Notes: generated by a model not told the origin, from the letters alone. Shown: positions 11,293 to 23,471, counted from the stretch's first letter. The stretch is 64,000 nucleotides of DNA from Albula goreensis (GCA_022829145.1 CM040746.1:41787212-41851211), one strand, 5' to 3'. Made by a program: numbers and translations.

Positions 11293-13504
11293 AGCCATGC
11301 CATGAGCCTGAAGCTAAGCAGGCACACCACCCTGTACCCTTCTACTGTCACACTGCTGAAGCTAAGCAGGCACACCACCCTGTACCCTTCTGCTGTCACA
11401 CTGCTGAAGCTAAGCAGCCTCACCACCCTGTATCCTTTTACTGTCACACTGCTGAAGCTAAGCAGCCACACCACCCTGTACCATTCTACTGTCACACTGC
11501 TGAAGCTAAGCAGCCTCACCACCCTGTACCCTTCTACTGTCACACTGCTGAAGCTAAGCAGCCACACCACCCTGTACCCTCCTACTGACACACTGCCCGA
11601 GCCTCACCACCCTGTACCCTTCTACTGCCACACTGCTGAAGCTAAGCAGCCTCACCACCCTGTACCCTTCTACTGCCACACTGCTGAAGCTAAGCAGCCA
11701 CACCACCCTGTACCCTTCTACTGTCACACTGCTGAAGCTAAGCAGCCACACCACCCTGTATCATTTTACTGTCACACTGCTGAAGCTAAGCAGCCACACC
11801 ACCCTGTACCCTTTTACTGCCACACTGCTGAAGCTAAGCAGCCACACCACCCTGTACCCTTCTACTGTCACACTGCTGAAGCTAAGCAGCCTCACCACCC
11901 TGTACCCTTCTACTGTCACACTGCTGAAGCTAAGCAGCCTCACCACCCTGTACCCTTCTACTGTCACACTGCTGAAGCTAAGCAGCCACACCACCCTGTA
12001 CCCTCCTACTGACACACTGCCCGAGCCTCACCACCCTGTACCCTTCTACTGCCACACTGCTGAAGCTAAGCAGCCACACCACCCTGTACCCTTCTACTGT
12101 CACACTGCTGAAGCTAAGCAGCCACACCACCCTGTATCCTTTTACTGTCACACTGCTGAAGCTAAGCAGCCACACCACCCTGTACCCTTTTACTGCCACA
12201 CTGCTGAAGCTAAGCAGCCTCACCACCCTGTACCCTTCTACTGTCACACTGCTGAAGCTAAGCAGCCACACCACCCTGTACCCTTCTACTGTCACACTGC
12301 TGAAGCTAAGCAGCCTCACCACCCTGTACCCTTCTACTGTCACACTGCTGAAGCTACAGCCACACCACCCTGTACCCTCCTACTGACACACTGCCCGAGC
12401 CTCACCACCCTGTACCCTCCTACTGCCACACTGCTGACTGTACCCTTCTGTGCTGAAGCTAAGCAGCCACACCACCTGTATCCTTTTACTGTCACACTGC
12501 TGAAGCTAAGCAGCCACACCACCCTGTGCCCTTTACTGCCACACTGCTGAAGCTAAGCAGCCTCACCACCCTGTACCCTTCTACTGTCACACTGCTGAAG
12601 CTAAGCAGCCACACCACCCTGTACCCTTCTACTGTCACACTGCTGAAGCTAAGCAGCCTCACCACCCTGTACCCTCCTACTGACACACTGCCCGAGCCTC
12701 ACCACCCTGTACCCTCATACTGCCACAGTGCTGAAGCTAAGCAGCCTCACCACCCTGTACCCTCCTACTGCCACAGTGCTGAAGCTAAGCAGCCACACCA
12801 CCCTGTACCCTTCTACTGTCACACTGCTGAAGCTAAGCAACCACACCACCCTGTACCTTTCTACTGTCACACTGCTGAAGCTAAGCAGCCACACCACCCT
12901 GTACCCTTCTACTGTCACACTGCTGAAGCTAAGCAGCCACACCACCCCGTACCCTCCTACTGTCACACTGCTGAAGCTAAGCAGCCACACCACCCTGTAC
13001 CCTTCTACTGACACACTTCTGAAGCTAAGCAGCCACACCACCCTGTACCCTTCTACTGTCACACTGCTGAAGCTAAGCAGCCACACCACCCTGTACCCTT
13101 CTACTGTCACACTGCTGAAGCTAAGCAGCCACACCACCCTGTACCCTTTTACTGTCACACTGCTGAAGCTAAGCAGCCACACCACCCTGTACCCTTCTAC
13201 TGTCACACTGCTGAAGCTAAGCAGCCACACCACCCTGTACCCTTCTACTGTCACACTGCTGAAGCTAAGCAGCCACACCACCCTGTATCCTCCTACTGTC
13301 ACACTGCTGAAGCTAAGCAGCTACACCACCCTGTACCCTTCTACTGTCACACTGCTGAAGCTAAGCAGCCACACCACCCTGTACCCTTCTACTGTCACAC
13401 TGCTGAAGCTAAGCAGCCACACCACCCTGTATCCTCCTACTGTCACACTGCTGAAGCTAAGCAGCCACACCACCCTGTACCCTTCTACTGTCACGCTGCT
13501 GAAT
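11293..13504. repeat. 48-bp minisatellite, about 46 copies, unit similar to the 5' half of 5S rRNA
   Basis: Each unit reads ACCACCCTG, 23 bases, then GAAGCTAAGCAG, and recurs every 48 bp. Vertebrate 5S rRNA has ACCACCCTG and GAAGCTAAGCAGG in the same order with 35 bases from start to start, against 32 here; GAAGCTAAGCAGG is box A of the 5S internal promoter. A shortened variant unit carrying TACTGACACACTGCCCGAG recurs near 11580, 12004, 12380 and 12676, marking a higher-order pattern. As 48 is a multiple of three, both strands stay open for long stretches; these frames are artefacts. That the array grew from a 5S-derived SINE is inference. Confidence 0.93.
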
Positions 13505-14159
13505 AAAGTATTAATAAATTACATTTTGCAACTGCAAATATGATATGAAGCAACTGTCACTAACAGAGTTTCAAAGGGAATGAAGACAAAACACAATGCC
13601 ATTTGGAATGGCCACAAAGAAAGAGTGAAAAATGCCTAAATGAGAAAATTGAAAAATCCTCTTATCTGAACAGCTTTCCAATAGTGAAGAAAAGAGCAGT
13701 GGAGGGAAGATGAGGTGTGGAGGTGTGATTTTGTGTCAGAACACATCCATCACTGTGCATCTGCACCCTGCCAGGGCCTTTCTGTGTCACTCTCACATCA
13801 TCTGTCTTCCTCCTGCAAAGAGGCCAGCCTCCCGCGCTCATAGTTGGACATTTCGACACTGAATTTGGGAAAGTTAAAGAGGAATGCCTTTAAATCACAC
13901 CTGCATGTGGGAAAAACAGCCCATAACCTTAGTGCAGCCTTGTGGCATAATAGCACAATAAAAACAGCTGTTTGTGCAGCTTTCTGTAATAGCACAATAA
14001 TAACAGGACAGTTTAGCGTTCAGTAATTATATGGTCATTTGTCTAGTTCTAAGTATTGGTGCTGTTTTACTTTTCCCTGACAAAGTTTTTTGGCATTCCT
14101 TTGGTATTGTTTTGACTTACAGCTGTAACTGCTATTTACTTGATTCGTTATTGGAATTC
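13505..14159. other. Unique non-coding DNA
   Basis: No gene recognised. Array sequence stops sharply at 13504 with AATAAAGTATTAATAAA following. Confidence 0.5.
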
Positions 14160-14620
14160 TAAACTTTATTTACAAACCACATTTCAAACACACAGTGCTA
14201 TACAGAGTGATAAAAAAAAAAAACAGGCAAATACAAATAGAACAGAAACATAATACAATTTTAAAAATGTAACTTACACATACATTTATATCAGTACGGC
14301 TTTCTTTTTCTTAAAAACATCCAAACATTCAGAAGCTCTCAGGTCCAAAGAAGGCTTGTTCCATAGTCTGGGGGCATGTAAACTGAAAGCCTCCTCATTG
14401 TAAATTTTAATGCGCCTAAAAGAACATTAACATTAACCATTTTTCAACCTGGAAAGAAGGACTTCATCTTCCACCACCATGTCAAATGCAGCACTGGGGT
14501 GCAGACATATCAGTACAGAAACGTGTCAGGACAGAAAGAGCTCTAGTATTGACTGGCGGTGCAGTTGTATGGAAATAAAACATGACAGAGTGGTGTGATG
14601 CGGCCCCGCGGAATTCTGTT
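14160..14620 (-). mobile_element. Probable decayed teleost dispersed repeat
   Basis: The segment starts with a CTTTATTTACAAACCACATTT-like stretch and an A-run, followed by an AGGCTTGTTCCATAGTCTGG-like phrase and GGGGCATGTAAACTGAAAGCC. From memory this wording (TTCCA-AGTCTGGGGGC) is typical of a widespread fish interspersed repeat. I cannot define termini or target duplications and give no class; the strand is tentative. Confidence 0.4.
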
Positions 14621-15457
14621 TGTACGACGGCTACTTACCAAATAAATAATTCAGCACTCATTAAATTAGGCTACTATTTTATTATGTTTCAACAAAATAT
14701 ATATTACAATATATGCACATCCGCAGAATATAGTCCATTCATATAGCTAGCTTGACACATCCAAACTTTAAAATTGTATTATTTTAAAACGTACTATATT
14801 AGCCTACATTTTAAAAAATCCTATACGTTACACATCTAGGCCTCGGTGACTGAAACTACAGTAACTTAGCCCACTAACTGCAAATTTCTGATAGAGCCAG
14901 CCAGCTACGCAGTGTCCGCTTAGCTGCTGAAGTGGATAACGTTACATCGTACTCATTTATGGAAATTAAATTGAACGTTTCCATTTATTGTAAAATTTGA
15001 CATTGAATATGGTAGATCAAATGAGGTACGCGGGACACTTGACTTTTGAAATTCGATGACAGTACCCGGCTCCGGCGTTTCCTCTCTGCAGCAGAATGTT
15101 GCCCTTATGTTCGGTTGTAAATGGAATCTTCAGTGAAATTGAATGAGTTTATGTATCAATTTCGAGCGGTGATAAGACCACTTTCACTGGAACTACTTCA
15201 TAGCCATGCATTATTACCGGGAAATAATGCACGCCACTCCAGCAAATCAGAAATGAGTATTTAACCAAGCCATGGTATAACTCAGAGATAATGAATGGCA
15301 GACTGAAGGAGAGATAATGTCTTCCACATGCTGGCCACATTGATTGGTTTATCCTACCTTCTCCTGTTACACAAACTCAAATCATCCATCTGTTCCATTT
15401 TTAACTGTTCGCTAGTAATATTTTCAGTTGCTATTGAATGATTTTAAATAGGCCTAA
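14621..15457. other. AT-rich sequence, possibly decayed DNA transposon remnants
   Basis: No gene recognised. The stretch has the look of degraded mobile DNA (CGGCCCCGCGG at 14601, ACGACGGCTAC shortly after) but I found no matching terminal inverted repeats. Confidence 0.35.
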
Positions 15458-15459
15458 TA

Positions 15460-15545
15460 CAGGTTGGGTATCCCTTATCCGAAATGCCTGGGACGAGAAG
15501 TGTAGTATTCTAGATTTTGGAGTACAGTATTTGTATACACAGCCA
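15460..15545 (+). mobile_element. Pogo/Tigger-like transposon end
   Basis: Begins TA|CAGGTTGGGTATCCC and continues CTTATCCGAAATGCCTGGGA and GAAGTGT, then a TAGATTTTGGAGTA-like stretch. This resembles, from memory, the ends of pogo-superfamily (Tigger-type) elements known from mammals, which start with CAGG next to a TA target. Only one end is visible and no transposase is present, so it is a non-autonomous copy or a fragment. Confidence 0.55.
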
Positions 15546-15552
15546 TTACCTC

Positions 15553-15619
15553 ACATACGTCCTAGTTCCATTTTGTTCGACCGGTTGTTTCTCGAAATGG
15601 ACGTAAGTCGGACGTATGT
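15553..15619. repeat. Small inverted repeat, 10-bp arms
   Basis: ACATACGTCC at 15553-15562 is the exact reverse complement of GGACGTATGT at 15610-15619. The 47-base interior has no frame of interest. It sits between two pogo-like ends and may belong to one of them. Confidence 0.7.
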
Positions 15620-15639
15620 TAGCATGGCATGCAGAAGTA

Positions 15640-15830
15640 CAGGTATGCGTCTCTTAACGTCCACGATACGTTCTGTGAAATAGGACGATATGTGATTTGG
15701 ACGTTGTGCGAACTCCGTATTATATAGACCTATGAACTTAGCAAAGCTATATGGGATACAGCAGTGTATCTGCATTGACTAAACAGCCAAGATGCTGTAC
15801 ATATAGCCTACAGCACTGTAATTCAGCTAA
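15640..15830 (+). mobile_element. Second pogo/Tigger-like transposon end
   Basis: Begins TA|CAGGTATGCGTCTCTTAACG, followed by GATACGTTCTGTGAAATAGG and by ATTTGGACGTTGTGCGAAC. The order (TTAACG, GATACGTTCTG-GAAAT, CGTTGTGCGAAC) matches a Tigger-like element end that I recall from vertebrate genomes. It shares the TA-CAGG start with the neighbour at 15460. The right boundary is uncertain. Confidence 0.55.
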
Positions 15831-17183
15831 TGTAAAAGCACCACACTTAAATCCCCTTAATACCTATCTGGCTGTATAAATGCAGAGTGTGTAAAAACCA
15901 GCAGTGTAAGTGACTTTGCTGGTTGCATGTCAGATGAATCATTAACCCATGATTGTGGGTTGAATGTAATATAATGTATAAAACCATCACCAGCAGGGTG
16001 AGAACAGGGACCAGACAGCATCTGTCAGCACTCCTCATATGTGCAAGCTGGACTGAGCAGCAGGTCCTGAGGCAGAACTGGGTTTGCATTGGGGTTAGAC
16101 CCATCATTCACTGAGCATTCCCTCTGGGTTCTGTCCATGGTGCTGATCCTGCCACTGCTGTCCAGCTGTGTGTGGTGCTGAAACCCCACATCCACCCCTG
16201 CAGAGGGGGGCCCCAGAGGGCCCCAAGCACTGGGCAGCTTTGCTGATATGGAGGTTTACCCAAGGCATCAAAATGACATACTTAAAGTCTTGGAACCCTG
16301 TGACTCTTAATGAATATGAAATAAGAAAGGACAGAATTAAAATTGTCAACACATAAAATACAAAGAAAAATACATAATAAAATTAAATAAAATATTAGGC
16401 ATTTTCCCTGAAAGAATGGAAAAAGTGCAGGCTTTCTTTAGTATCTGTAATTGCTACAGGGTTCCTTCTGACAAAAGGAGAAAGCTTTTAATTAGGGTTC
16501 CCTTCAATGACTACACCAAACAAGAGAGGGGTGAAGTGAGCCCATGAGAGAATTCCTCAGGCTGGGCTCTAATTGTGAAAAGTGTCACATGAGCCCCAAA
16601 TGGCTGACAGGAATAATTATTTTCTCCTTCATTGCTGAAGGTTGTCTTCGAGCAGTATGTATGAGCAGCAGTAATGCCCATTGCAGAAACGTACATGAAT
16701 ATACATGCAGTTCTGCCAGGAAATGGAAGCATACAATGCAGAGCATGAATTAATCACTCTTATGAAGGTGCCAGTTGAACTGAGCGATTACAGTTTCCTA
16801 CACACTGTTTTAAAATGATTATTTGTATTAATGATTAAATATACTGCACAATTGTCTATGTAATGGAAATGCATTTAGTCATGTTGAATTGCCAGTGGGT
16901 GTAATATTTATACTAACACCACATCACATGCTTTAGCATGTAAACATTTTAGCTTTTGCGTTGCTTTGTATATATTAGGATGTTTCTGTGCATTTTTTAC
17001 AGCAGATTCAGACAAATAAAAACAATAACATGTGGAATAATATCCAATTGGCTGATGTGTCAATAGGAAAACATCTTTAACAGTCACAGGTATGAATGAA
17101 TGATTTTTAAAAAATGTATGAAAAATATTGTTGGAATTGGTGATGTGTTATTTTATAAGCTTCATTCTGCTCGGAAAAGTGAA
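15831..17183. other. Unique non-coding DNA
   Basis: No gene recognised. A GC-rich near-palindrome (GGGGGGCCCCAGAGGGCCCC) lies near 16206; otherwise AT-rich. Confidence 0.5.
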
Positions 17184-17389
17184 TCACAGGAAGTGTGCAC
17201 TCACTGCTCCATCACAGGAAGTGTGCACTCACTGCTCCATCACAGGAAGTGTGCACGCACTGCTCCATCACAGGAAGTGTGCACGCACTGCTCCATCACA
17301 GGAAGTGTGCACTCACTGCTCCATCACAGGAAGTGTGCACTCACTGCTCCATCACAGGAAGTGTGCACTCACTGCTCCATCACAGGAAG
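17184..17389. repeat. 28-bp minisatellite, 7 copies
   Basis: Unit CAGGAAGTGTGCACTCACTG plus CTCCATCA, seven copies differing only by CACTCACT versus CACGCACT. The very low divergence points to recent amplification. Confidence 0.95.
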
Positions 17390-19466
17390 ATGCAACTGGT
17401 CAGCCCCCTTTCATCTGCTTATGCCCACTGTGCTAACTCCCAGCCTCCATCAGTTGGTGATGGGTGTGCAAAGCTGATAGGCCTGCTTGAGTGGGGAGCT
17501 CTAGTTCCACAGAGACAATAATGAATATTAGATTACCTTTAATTTTTTACTCTTTGGTTTCTAATTGACTTTTCACTGCTGAAATTTCACGGCGACTCTC
17601 CGAAGACAATAGCAAGAAACAACTTGAAGAGGCAACAAGAATATGTGCACTTCTCGATGCTGCAGGGAGATTGGTGATAGGAGCCAAAGAGGATTGAAGA
17701 TATATTGACTCTGATTGTAAAGCAAAGGGTGACTGAGAACAGACACAGAGTTTTACAATGTGCCATTTGCTATGGTTTGCCCCAATTCTCAAGCAAAAGG
17801 ATTTCAGTATTTTCTTGTTGTCTTTTCTGAGGTGTTTCTGTTCGCTTGCTTGTGCCCCTTTTGCAAAAGAAGATTAGTGAGTGAGTCGTGCTGCAAGCGA
17901 ACAGTATCTCAGCAGTGTGAATCAGGAGCCACCAGCTGGCCTGGTGTTTACAGCTGGCTCTGGATTAACCTAATGTGTTCCCAGCTCTTTCATGGGAGAC
18001 TCCTGGATACTGGATTAACAGATATAGCAGTATTCCAGGAACAACTGCTGAAGCAACACACCCTGTTACTCTTGCGTATCATGCATGTTTCTGTCCACAA
18101 TGCATGTTACTCAAGTCCATTTCCTATTTGCCTAAGAACAGACCAATGTAAATGATAATGTTTCCATCTAGGTCAGATTCTCGGGTCCAATGAATGGGTG
18201 CCATTGTTAAAATTTTGCTCCAAAAAGGAAACATCTGTGTTAAGATGATGTTATTTAAATTACACAATCCTCTATAGTTCACATTTTAAAGCAATGAATT
18301 TATCTACAGTGTCCCAACTATATTGTTTGTATTTAATGTAATAATCAGGAAACAAATATCTGTGCTTATATATCTGAGAATCTTGCCAAACTAAATAGTG
18401 CAAACAGAAACAATACCCTTGTAAATGATCCATTCACATTCTGTAATGGCGTCCCTTTGTCTGTCATGTCATGGTTGTGTGAATGCAGCTGAGAAATGAA
18501 TGCTCTCCTTTGTTTTGAGCTGTTGAGCAGTTCCTGCTCAGATGACGGCTAACAGAAGAGCAGAAAAACACATAACCCCAGACCAGGGAGTCCAATTATA
18601 ATGCTCAGAGAGAAGGACCAAGAATGAAAACATCCAATTATACCATAATAATAATAGTCAATCTGATGGCCAGTTCATGACTGATGCAGGCTGACAGATT
18701 GCCCCCATTCCATGGTGCACTGATATCAGTAATGCAAGCCACTGAGAAAAGAAATACCTTCTGTCATATAGTATTCACAGGGCTGCCACAGCTTTGATAA
18801 ACCAACATCAGTCACACAAAAAATAAGCACAATTAAGACACACACAAACCTTTGAGGAAATCCATTAAGTAATACATTACAAGTAGCAGTGTATTTCTGT
18901 GAAAACAACATTAACGTTAGCTATGCTGTCCATCATTTTTAGCATTGCCTACATACATAGGAACTATATCTAGACCACATAGTATTCTTTTGTTGTCTGA
19001 ACTGGCTATATGGAAAAACAGATTGAAAATGGCATGATACAAAAGGGACACATGGAACTGATTGTTTACAGCCAGGACCCCTATGTCCCAGGGCTTTGGT
19101 GATTAGCAAGTTCTTGCAGCAGGCTTTGGATGCCATAACTCTATGTTTGTGGTGTGTAGTTAGTAAGTGTCTGGATTTCCTGCTGCACCCAATGCGTGTA
19201 GTATTACTGAACTGTGATTCTAGTTTTTGGCTATACTAACATTTTGCATATTTAATTGTTTCTGGAGGGCATATTTGCATTTCCTGTGCAGCTTTGTGCT
19301 GCCGGTCTGAAATGCAGTGGTGCAGACCTTCAGCTTGTTGTGGATTTCTTTGGTAATCAGGTTCCTGACTGCGAAGTATTCAGAAGGGTAAACAGCAGTG
19401 GATGCACCTGCATATGAATCTGTGACAGCTGCTGTAAGCCATCTGGGTTATCAATCCAGGAGTGTC
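17390..19466. other. Unique non-coding DNA
   Basis: No gene recognised on either strand; only short frames. No tRNA-like or rRNA-like sequence seen. Confidence 0.5.
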
Positions 19467-19481
19467 TAACCCTAACCCTAG
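19467..19481 (-). repeat. Two-unit telomere-like motif (CTAACCCTAACCCTA)
   Basis: Two and a half CCCTAA units in otherwise unique sequence. Too short to mean much alone; listed because similar motifs recur in the window. Confidence 0.6.
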
Positions 19482-19937
19482 CAGGAGGAGTCTCTGTCCC
19501 TGCCCATGGCCTCACAGTCTGGCAGTATCTCCTCCATCTTCCTGCTCCAGTAATGCACAACCCTTCCCCCTGGCTCCCCCCTTTCAGTCTCTGCTTGAAA
19601 AACAGGAAGCAGAAGCAGAGAGAAGTGGTCTGATCACCCGAGGTGTGAGCTCAGCACGGAACGGAAGGCTCCTTTGTTTTGAGTATAACAGTGATTCAGG
19701 ATTCAGAGTCCCCTGTTGAGTCAAGAGACATTCTGATAGTATTTGGGGCAGACCTTACTAAAATTCACACTGTCTCCAGCAACTATAAATAGAGTATTGT
19801 TGAATGTGTATTTTCACAGGAGGATATGGTGTTATACAGCCCACTCAGCATGTTATCTGTGTGCCTGTGTGGTGGAATATAAACAGCAGCGTTAAAACAG
19901 CAGAAACTCCCTTAGCAGATCAAATGGACGGCTTCTG
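19482..19937. other. Unique non-coding DNA
   Basis: No gene recognised. A short plus-strand frame of 85 codons from 19462 has no family resemblance. Confidence 0.45.
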
Positions 19938-20819
19938 GGACCTCTTGGTGGGTCAAGCTGTTCTGAAGGCACAGCCTGAGCCCTGCGATGGGGGGGTTTA
20001 ATCCCAGTCTCAGCACAGCCTGAGCCCTGCGATGGGGGTTTAATCCCAGTCGCAGCACAGCCTGAGCCCTGCGATCGGGGGGTTTAATCCCAGTCTCAGC
20101 ACAGCCTGAGCCCTGCGATGGGGGGTTTAATCCCAGTCGCAGCACAGCCTGAGCCCTGCGATGGGGGTTTAATCCCAGTCGCAGCACAGCCTTAGTCCTG
20201 CGATCGGGGGGTTTAATCCCAGTCGCAGCACAGCCTGAGCCCTGCGATCGGGGGGTTTAATCCCAGTCGCAGCACAGCCTGAGCCCTGCGATGGGGGGGT
20301 TTAATCCCAGTCTCAGCACAGCCTGAGCCCTGCGATGGGGGTTTAATCCCAGTCTCAGCACAGCCTGAGCCCTGCGATCGGGGGGTTTAATCCCAGTCGC
20401 AGCACAGCCTGAGCCCTGCGATGGGGGTTTAATCCCAGTCGCAGCACAGCCTGAGCCCTGCGATGGGGGGGTTTAATCCCAGTCGCAGCACAGCCTGAGC
20501 CCTGCGATCGGGGGGTTTAATCCCAGTCGCAGCACAGCCTGAGCCCTGCGATGGGGTGGTTTAATCCCAGTCGCAGCACAGCCTGATCCCTGAGATGGGG
20601 GGGTTTAATCCCAGTCGCAGCACAGCCTGATCCCTGCGATGGGGGGTTTAATCCCAGTCTCAGCACAGCCTGAGCCCTGCGATCGGGGGGTTTAATCCCA
20701 GTCGCAGCACAGCCTGAGCCCTGCGATGGGGGTTTAATCCCAGTCGCAGCACAGCCTGAGCCCTGCGATGGGGGGGTTTAATCCCAGTCACAGCACAGCC
20801 TGAGCCCTGCGATCGGGGG
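19938..20819. repeat. 40-44-bp minisatellite, about 20 copies, with a B-box-like motif in each unit
   Basis: Unit GCACAGCCTGAGCCCTGCGA, then a G run of 5-8 (some with TCG), then GGTTTAATCCCAGTCGCA. Unit length varies with the G run. GGTTTAATCC differs from the polymerase III B-box consensus GGTTCGANTCC mainly by C to T and G to A changes. The left flank (19947-19968, GGTGGGTCAAGCTGTTCTGA) could be the degraded start of a tRNA-derived SINE, which would make the unit an amplified SINE head. That origin is inference; the array proper starts near 19968. Confidence 0.9.
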
Positions 20820-21959
20820 AATTATAATAATAATAATTGGTTGTAGATGAGACACAAAAATGGTGTGATGCAAACCCAGATTGCTCTTTGAATTGGGTCA
20901 CATATCAGTGAGCTAATGATGATAACCACACTTAAGGAATGTAGAGAGTGGGCTGCAGTCATAGTAGCACAGAGAGAGCACATTGCTACCTCTGAGAGAA
21001 GGTGGCAAGCAGTGTACCAGACATTTAAGGGAACACGGGCCCTTAGCACAATGTAGCCGCCACTTCCTGACATCTTGAAAGGTTGCTGTGGAGCATTTTG
21101 GAGAACAACTTAAGTGCACTTTTCATTTTCTCCCAGGTTTTAATCAATAAATTAAACATCTCAAATGCGCTGCAAGGATACGATTATAATAATACACTCC
21201 ACTCAGCAGGGGAAATTCATTATTTAGCGGGAGTTAGTAATTATGAAAGCATGAAACAAGGACAAGGAATGAATTACAGAGAGACATTTTGTCCAGGATT
21301 GTGTTCAGAGGAAGGAAGGAGGCCCTTAAAAACAGCCTGCTGTATTCCTGATCCACACATTAAAGAGAGGAATGGGGTGATTTAGGAGGTGGGTGGAGCT
21401 GGGCTCACAGGAACACAACCATGACAGCATCTGCATATTCTTAAAATCCACACATGCAGTCTTAAAGCCATCATCTTTCCAATCTTAAATGAAAAAGACT
21501 GCAGTGTTTTTCTTGTACTTAATTGCGTCATGTGTTGTACACATAAACACATCAGAAATGGCCATTATTGGATTATTTCAGCAGGATTGTGAGCTACTAG
21601 CAGTTAAGTCTGACTCTCATTTTAAAATTTAGATTACAGCACTAGCTTGCAGCACTACAACTGCAGAGAAGTCATCATGATTTAACAGAGTGAACATTTA
21701 CACAACACCCAATTTACACCAAAGTCTCAGGTTTAACCCTGGATTGATCCGTGTTTGCACCATTTATATCAAATCATAGACGGGGCAATGCCCGTCTCAA
21801 ATATTACATTCTTTATTACACATTTATTTTAAAAACAACAATTTAGACAGTTGTTATCTATTAATTATATTCTCAAGATCAAAGATGAATTTCAATGTTT
21901 TGTGCTCAGTTACATGAGCCATTTTCAGATGGATTCACTAGTACTTTCGATTCAAAGCC
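20820..21959. other. Unique non-coding DNA
   Basis: No gene recognised. A short ATAATAATAATAAT tract opens it. A 20-bp palindrome-like motif, AGACGGG-GCAATG-CCCGTCT, lies near 21779-21798. Confidence 0.5.
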
Positions 21960-22245
21960 CAAAAATGCAACATCCGAGTGTTTACCCTCTGGAGACATTT
22001 ACACACAATGCTCATTTACATACAAGGGCTCATTTATCAATATTTTTGTAAAACTGTGTAAATTTAGGCATCAACGGATATGAACTAACAAATTCTGCCG
22101 GATTTATCAAGCACACATAGGTACAGCATTTGTTTATTTGTTTGTCAAATCCCACATTTTCTTTGCATAAATGCATTTACGAGCGATTTCTGATCACAAG
22201 ATTCCAATCTGTTGTCTGGCGTTTCATAAATGAGGCCCAGTATCT
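21960..22245. mobile_element. Possible decayed dispersed repeat
   Basis: Phrases such as TGCCGGATTTATCAAGCAC, TTTGCATAAATGCATTTACG and GTTTCATAAATGAGGCCC recall the inner parts of fish non-autonomous DNA transposons. No terminal repeats could be defined, so class and limits are open. Confidence 0.3.
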
Positions 22246-23471
22246 TTAAAGAAAAAGGTCAGATGGTCGTCAGATACTCGGGTTCTTCATTAGGCAGCAT
22301 CACAGACAGCAAGGTATGACACTGTAGTTACATTAAAAATCAGGCAAGGGGCCATTTTAAGACAGCACGAGTCTCTTTACAATGAGCATTGTGGCTGAAA
22401 CCAATGTTATGCCAAGCCAGATACCATACAGATTTAAGAAAAGATTTCAGCAAAAGCTACTTTTCATCTCCATTGTTTTTTCTTTATTTTTCAATAATTG
22501 AGAGTGCTCAAAATGTGAAATGAGGAAGCAGACGTCCCAGAGGGTGAAATGAGTGTTGAAAGCTTCAGGAGGTGTGTTGAAAGATGCATGTGCTCACAAA
22601 GATGGCCTCTTATCAATTATTAAAACTGCATCTGTCCCAGCTGCATACTACAAAGCCAAGAGGATTTCCATGGACCGGCTTGTACACACCCATGTGGGTC
22701 ACCTCCTCTGCCTTTGAGAGAGAAGGCTTTAGAAGGACCAGCCTGCTGGTGCAGACACTGAGCACAAAGGCTGCCTGCCAGAACTATACAAAACGGTTTC
22801 AAAAGAAGAGGAATGTTTTTTAAAAATGGACCATTTCATTGTTATTAGTTTCAGCTCAGAGAGTAAGACAAAATAATGCAGCATAGAGGCATTCTTTTGT
22901 TGATATAAAGGTGACTTTTATAAAGACTAGCAGAGTTGCCCTGCTTAATTCAACATCATTCAAATTCATTAAATGTCTGAATAAAGTTTTCAGGTTGAAC
23001 GTATTGGGTCAGCATTTTCAGTGCACAGGTTGTGTTGAGTGGTATGTGATTGGCCATAACATTGTCCATGTATAACAATTTAACTGGATGTCTACCACAG
23101 TCACATAGGATAGCATTGTATGTACCCTGATAAAACTGCCAACACACGTTTTTTGCCACCAAGTGAATCATTGTATTAAATATTGAGTGTACCCCATGTT
23201 CCCAATGCATACAGATCCAACAGAAAAAAAACAAAAATTTACAAAAAACTCAATTTAAGGCGTAGATCTCACCTGCTTCCAGCAGCCTCCACAGTTGTGG
23301 TTTAGGTATGTGTCCCGGGGAAGCTGACCTTCTGTTTCATTAATCATTTTTTTGTTTTGTCAGTTGTTTTTCCTTTTTTTCACACTGACCAAATCTGATC
23401 ACAGACAAAATCTGATTACAGAGGGGTCTGACTGGTTACCCTACCCTTCCAGTCCCTCTTGTTCACAACAA
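22246..23471. other. Unique non-coding DNA with one minus-strand frame of unknown status
   Basis: A 92-codon minus-strand frame at 22956-23234 has a mixed, protein-like composition, rich in Cys and His, but I recognise no family. It may be a transposase scrap or chance. The rest shows nothing. Confidence 0.4.

Noticed and set aside
11293-13504. True 5S rRNA gene cluster
   Set aside because: Units are 48 bp, lack the intermediate element and box C, and lack the rest of the 120-base gene and a T-run terminator.
21779-21798. Regulatory stem-loop AGACGGG...CCCGTCT
   Set aside because: A single 7-bp stem with no context; frequent by chance in 64 kb.
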